Shown one piece after another: positions 57,993-64,000 of a DNA stretch of 64,000 nt. The notes below the pieces were generated by a model, which worked only from the letters and a program-made list of their open reading frames with translations, did not search any database and was not told the origin of the DNA. Made by a program: the position numbers and the translations under genes. Every line of letters begins with the position of its first letter. Within the stretch, counting starts at the first letter, position 1. Location of the stretch: assembly GCA_000469685.2 (NCBI GenBank), contig LS997567.1, positions 37,201,505 to 37,265,504 on the forward strand. Direction: 5' to 3'. The DNA is from Haemonchus contortus. Lineage: Eukaryota; Nematoda; Chromadorea; Rhabditida; Trichostrongylidae.

Positions 57993-60900
57993 TCAAGTTG
58001 CGGGGAAACTGACTTCAGCTGACTCGGAGTCTGATAGTGGACGAAGGGCAAAAATGGCCGTTTTCACTGCTTTTGCGCATTCACCGGCTTTCGGGACAAG
58101 GAATCTGTAATTTCCCGCAATTATTGATATAGAGTAAAAACAAATGTATTAGGAATTTCTGTTGAGGGTATTCTCAGCGATCTCAAGATATACTGTGTTG
58201 TCGAAACGAATATAAGCTAGCAAACCCAATGCGCAAGTAGCGAAGGCACATACTCGCTATATTTTATTTCTTTTTACTGGTGAAGAAATTAGTACCCAAA
58301 ATTCTCATGAATGCGCGCACGCACGCGTCTAATGCTCAATAGTCGCCTTCAAGCATCAAACTGAGTACGTAGTTATTCAATGGAAGTTAATAATAACCAC
58401 TCAAATGATTATTAATTATTTAAATTTGGCGCATGAATCGTGTGCTTCATCATCTAAACAATTCTCTCGGCAAATTTGACGCGCCACGTTGCTCTTGCAC
58501 GAACTCCCACACCTGTTTTCACCTGCGATCAGATTTTTCATGAAAAAGCCATTATGCCTTGCATCAAGTATTCACTTATAAGAAGCGCAAGAACTCGATG
58601 AGTGGGTAATATAGGAAAGGAATGGTAAAAATGAGAGCAAAATACGAACCTATGCACAGCAGTAATCTTTGAAACACCACTGATTTCGTAGCCGAATTTG
58701 AAGGTCAGGAGCTCTGGAACTTTCTTTTTGCTGGTGACACGGAGTATAGATGAAAGAGCATGCCGAGCTTCAGTAGTAACGTATCCAGGCTACAAAAATA
58801 TACTCTCAAGGCTTTAATGAGTGGAAAGTCGACGCTTGATGTACATGACGTAGACGCTAATGCCCAGAGCGGGAAAGAACACAACGAAAAAAGCAAATAT
58901 TAGTTTCTAAGAAATTTTAATGAAAATCACTTGGAATCTAGCACAGGCATACCTTTCCTTCCACATCTCTCAGCACATGCATATGGGTGCGTGTTATGGC
59001 TATGTGAGATGGAATCATCATTTTGTTGTCGGCTAATTCATGACATTGAAAATGTTCGATAAATTCAGCTTGCTCAGTCAGAAGAAGCTGCAAAAATACC
59101 ATTTTTGAGCTATCAGATGGAATTGAATAGATCATAGAAAACCTCTTCTTTTCCTGTTGACTTGCTAAACAGAGTGCCGCCGCTCTCGTCACTAGAGTCG
59201 TCATCGATTGAGAACACAGACGGCTCGTTTCGATATCTATAGGTGTTATTCCTTGTCCGAACAAATCAATGATTGAGAAGCATTAGCAAACAGTATCCCA
59301 CAATAGGATAGCGGAGAACAGTTTTTTGTAATGGAGTGCGTAGCAGTAGCCCCTACAGCTACGGTGATTTGTTCAAAATGGTTAATTCGCGACTTTTGTA
59401 CATCCTACGCAACGTAGTTCAATGTCGCAATATATAGGCAGTAGAATAAATCTAGCAGGAAAATGTGCCCAAGGAAAGGAAGAGCACATTTCCTAGACTA
59501 CAAAACGGCAAGCAGTCTATCAAATTAAAATAGCGAGTAAGCTCGTACAATTTAAATTACCTTTTGCCATAACGATCTGACGACAACACATGTTTGACCT
59601 CATTTGTGGGAGCACTTCCTGGAGCTGCTTGGGTCACCAACTCGCTAACCTTATCTTTCACAGCAGCTGACTTAGAAATTACCACTTCTTTCATTTTTCC
59701 TACCAGTTTCTAAAAAGTAACGCGTTCTATGGTGAAAAGAGTTCTCAGAATGTAACAGCATTTTACCACCTACCCAGCTCTTGCCCGAAGACGCGTTTCC
59801 GCATTCTCGACACTTGGATTCATCGTGAGAGTTGATAAGCCGTAAACGGTTTGATTCCGACAAAACACTATGCAGACCTTAAAAAAGACGAATAGTGAAT
59901 CCTATTCGATCAGCACTACTGCTTGAGAACTTAAAATTAGACCTACCTCGATAGCCACCTTGAGCGAAGGTAACGTGGCTCTTTCCATCACGAAGAAATC
60001 GAGCAATCACCATATTCATGAACTGATCCTAAAATGCAGACAAGCATGACAAATGTCATTTAAACCGTGTTTTTATCGTTAAAAGGCTTTAACCATTGTT
60101 TAGCGAAAATCGAAAACGACGTTGAAGAAATATAACAAAATATGGGGGACAGAAACTTCGGAACTACCCGAAACTTACTTGGTCTTCATCGCCATAACCA
60201 AAGAAACATATGTGTTCATCAAACTTCTGCTCGTGCTTGTACGATTCGAGGCAAGACAAAGCCATTTCAAACTGACTTGGAGCATCCACCAACTACAAAA
60301 AAGCTGTTCACACATTACTTCAGGGGAATGTCAACGTCAATTTATAGTAATGAAGTAAGAAAGAATGTATCCATGTGAGCCACTTGTAAATGAGTAACGA
60401 TTAACCCCAAAGCAAGATAACCCAACTTACCAATTTGCAATCCAGATTGAACGAGCCATAAATATGACCACTGTTATACGCCTCGTTTGAGCGGCAGTCA
60501 ATAATGAAATAGGTGATGTTTGAGGTCTTAAATGAAGGAAATTACTTTAATAATTAGACTGCCATAATTCAAGCAGACGAAAACTCTGGGGTGAAAAAAG
60601 TAACTCATGGCAGCAGCATATTTAAATTTATAAATGAAGCACTCACCGCTACAGCGCTACGTTCTTTTCTCGTGAGTTCCTGGATCGTTACAGGTAAGCA
60701 TAGTAGCTTACTTACTTGCATTTCACCAACTTCATCATCATAATTTGAACCAAATATTAAATAATGAAAGTCCTGAATAAATAGAATGAGGTAATCCAGG
60801 TATCACAGTGATTTATCACACAATTACTGACAGACCTCACGAACGCACTGTGGAGTGCGATCTGCGTAATATGCAGACAATTGAACAAAATCTGGTACAT

Positions 60901-63103
60901 CATCGATAGTCAATTGATTTGGTAATGAAGAAAGCACTTTGTGCGCATCATCCCTGTAGAAAAGGCAGGTTCTATGTGATAAAAAAAGGGACGCTTATAA
61001 TCCACACTTACCGACGATCAAATCCAATTCCAAGTAATTCATCTCTGCTATTAATAATTAAAACCAAAGCCATGTAGAAAATCAAAAAGGGGTCACCCTT
61101 AAAATGAACATGTTTTAGACAGGATTCGAATTGTGAATTAGTAACAGGTTGGTAATGAAAGAACAGAAACTGACCTTCTCAATGTAAAGTTCCCACAAAA
61201 CCCTACATACACCATCATCAACAGAAGCCGCTAGAACTGTTGAAAACCACTGATTTGCATACGAGTACGGCATACATTTCAGGGAATCCAAGTGAGAACT
61301 AGAGGAGCGACGTGATATTCATTTCCATAATAACGAAGAAATGAAGTAAGTAATGAAAACCTTATGACAGGGTCATGATACTGCAGCAATAGCCGAAACA
61401 GATCGTATATTTGAGCGTTTTCCTTTGTTTCCCTGAGTACTTCCACAAATGTTTATGCATCAAAAAAAGTAAGTAAGTAAAAGGCGAAAACGCTTGCTCA
61501 CTTTGGAATGTATTTAGTTGTGAACGCAAAGAACACATTGAAAAGATGTTCTTGAGGTAAATCAAACTTCAAAATTTTCTCTAACACCTGAAAACATCGA
61601 AATGAAGGAATATGTTGAAAAACTCTAACAAGTAAAAATGCCTACCACTATCCATCCGCTGTCTTTCTTATAGTCAACATTGCGCTTTTTACAGTACAAT
61701 GTCATAAAAGATTCCAGCTCCGGTACGGATTTCTTGTTGTCCAACAATTTTGCTAATTTTCGGCAATCTGCAAAAGGGATCTATGACTACCTGTGACGAC
61801 TATAACGGTATATGCAAACAGTGATTTTCCTTCATTGTAAAGTACACTTTTTGACAAACAGTAGGAAAGTTCATCAAATGAACCGAAAAGCTTTTTATAA
61901 TGTTGTCGAATAATTTGATGGACACACCAGGGCGTTATAAAACCCACTGCTACGTCACGCTATCAAGAGTGACATGTTGTCTCAATTACTTCGGCAGAGT
62001 GAAAAATGTGTTACAGGTCATACATAACTATTATACATTTACAGAACACTACAAGTGTGTGCTATTGCTATGCCGCACAAATGTAAGGTGGAATAAAATG
62101 GCTGCCTTGCCCGCATCAGCACAAGATGGAGCTGTCTCTCGTAGATACCGTCACACACTATCAATGCCCATGCTACCCACTAAATGAACACATCAAGGGG
62201 ATAAGTAATGAGCACTATAAGTCCCGAGCTGGTGACATAGTAACTGTTTTTGGAAACTGGAAGATAATTAAAAAAAAAACTGGAGAAAAAACTCGAGTTT
62301 TCTGAGGCAGTGACTATACCCAGCTCACATATGACTGCTCCTTGAGATGTTATTAAAAACTGCACAAAGACAAAGCAGTCTCTAACCAGTAAATCTCAAA
62401 TTATTCCTGAAGTAAACCTATCGGAACCCAAAAAGTTCCAACCAAAAAGTCATGCTAAAATGCCTGATTAGGACTGCTAGTATTCAGCAGGACTTCCGAC
62501 TGCCCCTATACAAGGTATCACATGAAAACAGGGTGCGAAACAAATATTAAAGAAGAAATATCAGTTGAAGGAAATGTGGAAAAGGCATTAATTACGAAAA
62601 GGCAGCTTAAAATTACTCATTATAACTTTTTTGCGTACCATTTCTAAGACCAGCTTGATTGTTTAAATTGTAGAGCTGATCCCAGTCGTCAAGTGGATTC
62701 GGTCGATTTACTACGCCAAGGAAACGCTGAGTATAATAATATTTAATCAACTATTTATACAAATTATAAACAAGTAGATCAAAAGTCCTTCAAACGTGAA
62801 AAGTGACTAACCACCCAAAGCAGTTTCTTACTTTCCGGATCGCTAGCAAACGAGACAAGACTCGAACTTGATACCATGTCCTTATTACAATCTGTCGGCA
62901 ATGACGAAATTGAAAAATCACTTTCTTTCACCCTTAGAAAAAAATACTTGGATTGAAAAGTGATTACTTGTTTCTAGGTCAATTCATATTCTCTGCAAAA
63001 GTATGAAACACCATCAAACTGTCGGAACAGGGAAAACATTTTGCGAAACTTACCAGTCGTCACCAATGGTACTAGTGCTTTCGCTGTTGATATCATCACC
63101 CAT
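57993..63103 (-). CDS. TBC1D23: TBC1D23 orthologue (golgin-binding vesicle-capture adaptor)
   Basis: Nineteen exons join in phase: 63103-63054, 62932-62812, 62726-62639, 61767-61646, 61587-61502, 61432-61361, 61298-61175, 61097-61012, 60953-60836, 60772-60647, 60526-60431, 60292-60179, 60028-59947, 59877-59774, 59709-59561, 59236-59143, 59087-58953, 58789-58650, 58104-57993 (2019 bases, 672 residues; human protein about 680-700). ATG follows a TTTATAG acceptor. TBC domain about 45-300: LDDWDQLYNL, FAFTTKYIPK, LLLQYHDPVI, KGDPFLIFYMALVLIINSRD. Rhodanese-like domain about 332-440: ITYFIIDCRSNEAYNSGHIY, FMNMVIARFLRDGKSHVTF. A linker with CRECGN and an acidic Ser run (SIDDDSSDESGG) leads to the C-terminal PH-like domain about 545-660 (IPSHIAITRTHMHVLRD). 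The family's protein bridges golgins 97/245 and WASH/FAM21 on endosome-derived vesicles. The usual TBC Arg and Gln fingers are absent, as in other TBC1D23 proteins, so no GAP activity is expected. Confidence 0.93.
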
Positions 63104-63309
63104 GCTATAAATAGGAATCGACTATGACGGTTATCTCTACAGTATTGCTGAATACGTTACAGAAAAGAAGAGATGTAAAAAATCAAGGTTCAGATTCGTC
63201 GATTACTTCAAATGCTTTGTAGTAGTATTCAAGTGAGTTTGAACAAATTTGAACGGAAGAGATTTTACCATTTAACGTCCCGTAACAAGTAACTCAGCAC
63301 ACCCCTTGT
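63104..63309. other. 5' flank of TBC1D23
   Basis: T-rich acceptor-type sequence next to the start codon; the promoter would lie in or beyond this stretch. No TATA element stands out. Confidence 0.35.
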
Positions 63310-63618
63310 TCAAATGGGGCTATGCGGGAATGTGGAGCCATCTACGGGATGGGTCGTGTCCGAGTTTTTCGGTGACGTCGTTATACCATCCCAGTCTTCA
63401 GTGCCAAAAAACCTTGGTACATGTCCGACTTCGTAATCATAGCAGCCACCTGACAGACTACGGTGAAGCAACATAATTGTCCTAACAAAAAGCATCCTTC
63501 TTGATCCCAGACTTGCTATAAAATGAAACAGACCCTCCCTCGATGTCTGTATCTCATACCACGTCACTTTAGGTGGAAAAGAAACGATTTCGTCCACTAC
63601 ATCGGGATATACTAGCAA
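63310..63618 (-). CDS. Unassigned 102-codon frame, possibly repeat-derived
   Basis: Open on the minus strand with protein-like stretches (EDWDGITTSPKNSDTTHPV, IMLLHRSLSGGCYDYEVGHV, EIVSFPPKVTWYEIQTS). No ATG start, splice context or known domain is evident. It lies directly upstream of TBC1D23 on the same strand. It could be a fragment of a dispersed repeat with coding past, or an exon of an unrelated gene entering the window from the right. Confidence 0.25.
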   Translation of the reverse strand: MLVYPDVVDEIVSFPPKVTWYEIQTSREGLFHFIASLGSRRMLFVRTIMLLHRSLSGGCYDYEVGHVPRFFGTEDWDGITTSPKNSDTTHPVDGSTFPHSPI

Positions 63619-64000
63619 GATGGATAAGTGAGGTAAAGTAACTAAGAACTTTCAAATTTGGACAGCCTTATGCTAAGGTTATCGCCCACGATAGAAGGTA
63701 TGCGCAAGGGCCGTAAAAAAGGAAAAAGCGACTCATTATCATTGACTCTTGAGTCAATTGAGGCAGGAGTTTACAACGATCAATAAAAACAATCTGGGAT
63801 AAAAAAGTGACAATTCCTTAACACAGCAGGCCCTTCCAAAACAAATTAGATAAACGGGAGAGAAAAACCTGTTAGGCCAAGTTAACAAGAGTTAACAGTG
63901 GATAATCTATCGCTGCTGCGTCGCGACTTTCTCCATGGAGCGCGTCATTGTAGCCAGAGGCAAATCTCAAGGGTAATTGAACTTCGTAAACTTTCAAAGT
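63619..64000. other. No gene recognised
   Basis: AT-rich end of the window without supported ORF or repeat. Confidence 0.4.

Noticed and set aside
1..64000. CRISPR arrays, rRNA genes, bacterial operons
   Set aside because: No regularly spaced repeats or rRNA motifs; gene structure is that of a nematode chromosome.

Overview
The window looks like chromosomal DNA of a parasitic clade V nematode, most probably a hookworm-like strongylid. This rests on four things. Coding exons are small and split by T-rich introns ending in TTTCAG-like acceptors. Acceptor sites sit a few bases in front of start codons, as expected for spliced-leader trans-splicing. One gene resembles the nematode DUF19/T20D4.11-like secreted family. 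The repeats are RTE-type LINEs, mariner relatives, a Cer-like Ty3/Gypsy element and tRNA-derived SINE-like units. Species is inference; no database was searched.

Left third (1-23.2 kb): mostly non-coding, with a decayed coding relic (minus, 881-1318) whose in-frame stops are all TGA, a possible transmembrane last exon (509-640) and a possible small secreted protein (4369-4704). A well-supported eight-exon plus-strand gene (12790-23153) encodes a 261-residue secreted, 12-cysteine protein with a GPI-anchor-like tail.

Middle (23.2-43.5 kb): mobile DNA. There are two fold-back palindromes (one with perfect 108-bp arms), a degenerate minus-strand RTE LINE (about 28770-31770), and 383 bp further on an almost intact Ty3/Gypsy LTR element (32153-39480). 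Its LTRs differ by one base in a C run, it has frameshifts at gag/pol and inside the integrase, and it carries a roughly 370-residue extension after the integrase that runs into the 3' LTR. Next come a pair of weak candidate exons and a dead mariner (42342-43508).

Right third (43.5-64 kb): a three-exon 3' part of an unrecognised minus-strand gene (45078-45860), a deleted mariner copy (46024-46596), a new two-exon gene for a 66-residue acidic/basic protein (48027-48312), and two large genes on the minus strand. The upstream one (63103-57993, 19 exons, 672 residues) is the orthologue of TBC1D23, a golgin-binding endosome-to-Golgi vesicle capture adaptor with inactive TBC and rhodanese domains. 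The one after it (57154-51973, 9 exons, 469 residues) is a kelch-like propeller protein with a Pro/Gly/Tyr/Gln-rich tail ending in the CaaX-type motif CSLQ. The two lie head to tail 0.84 kb apart and could be co-transcribed.

All gene models were assembled by eye from splice sites and reading-frame continuity; exon sums and phases were checked to be consistent, but there is no transcript evidence.
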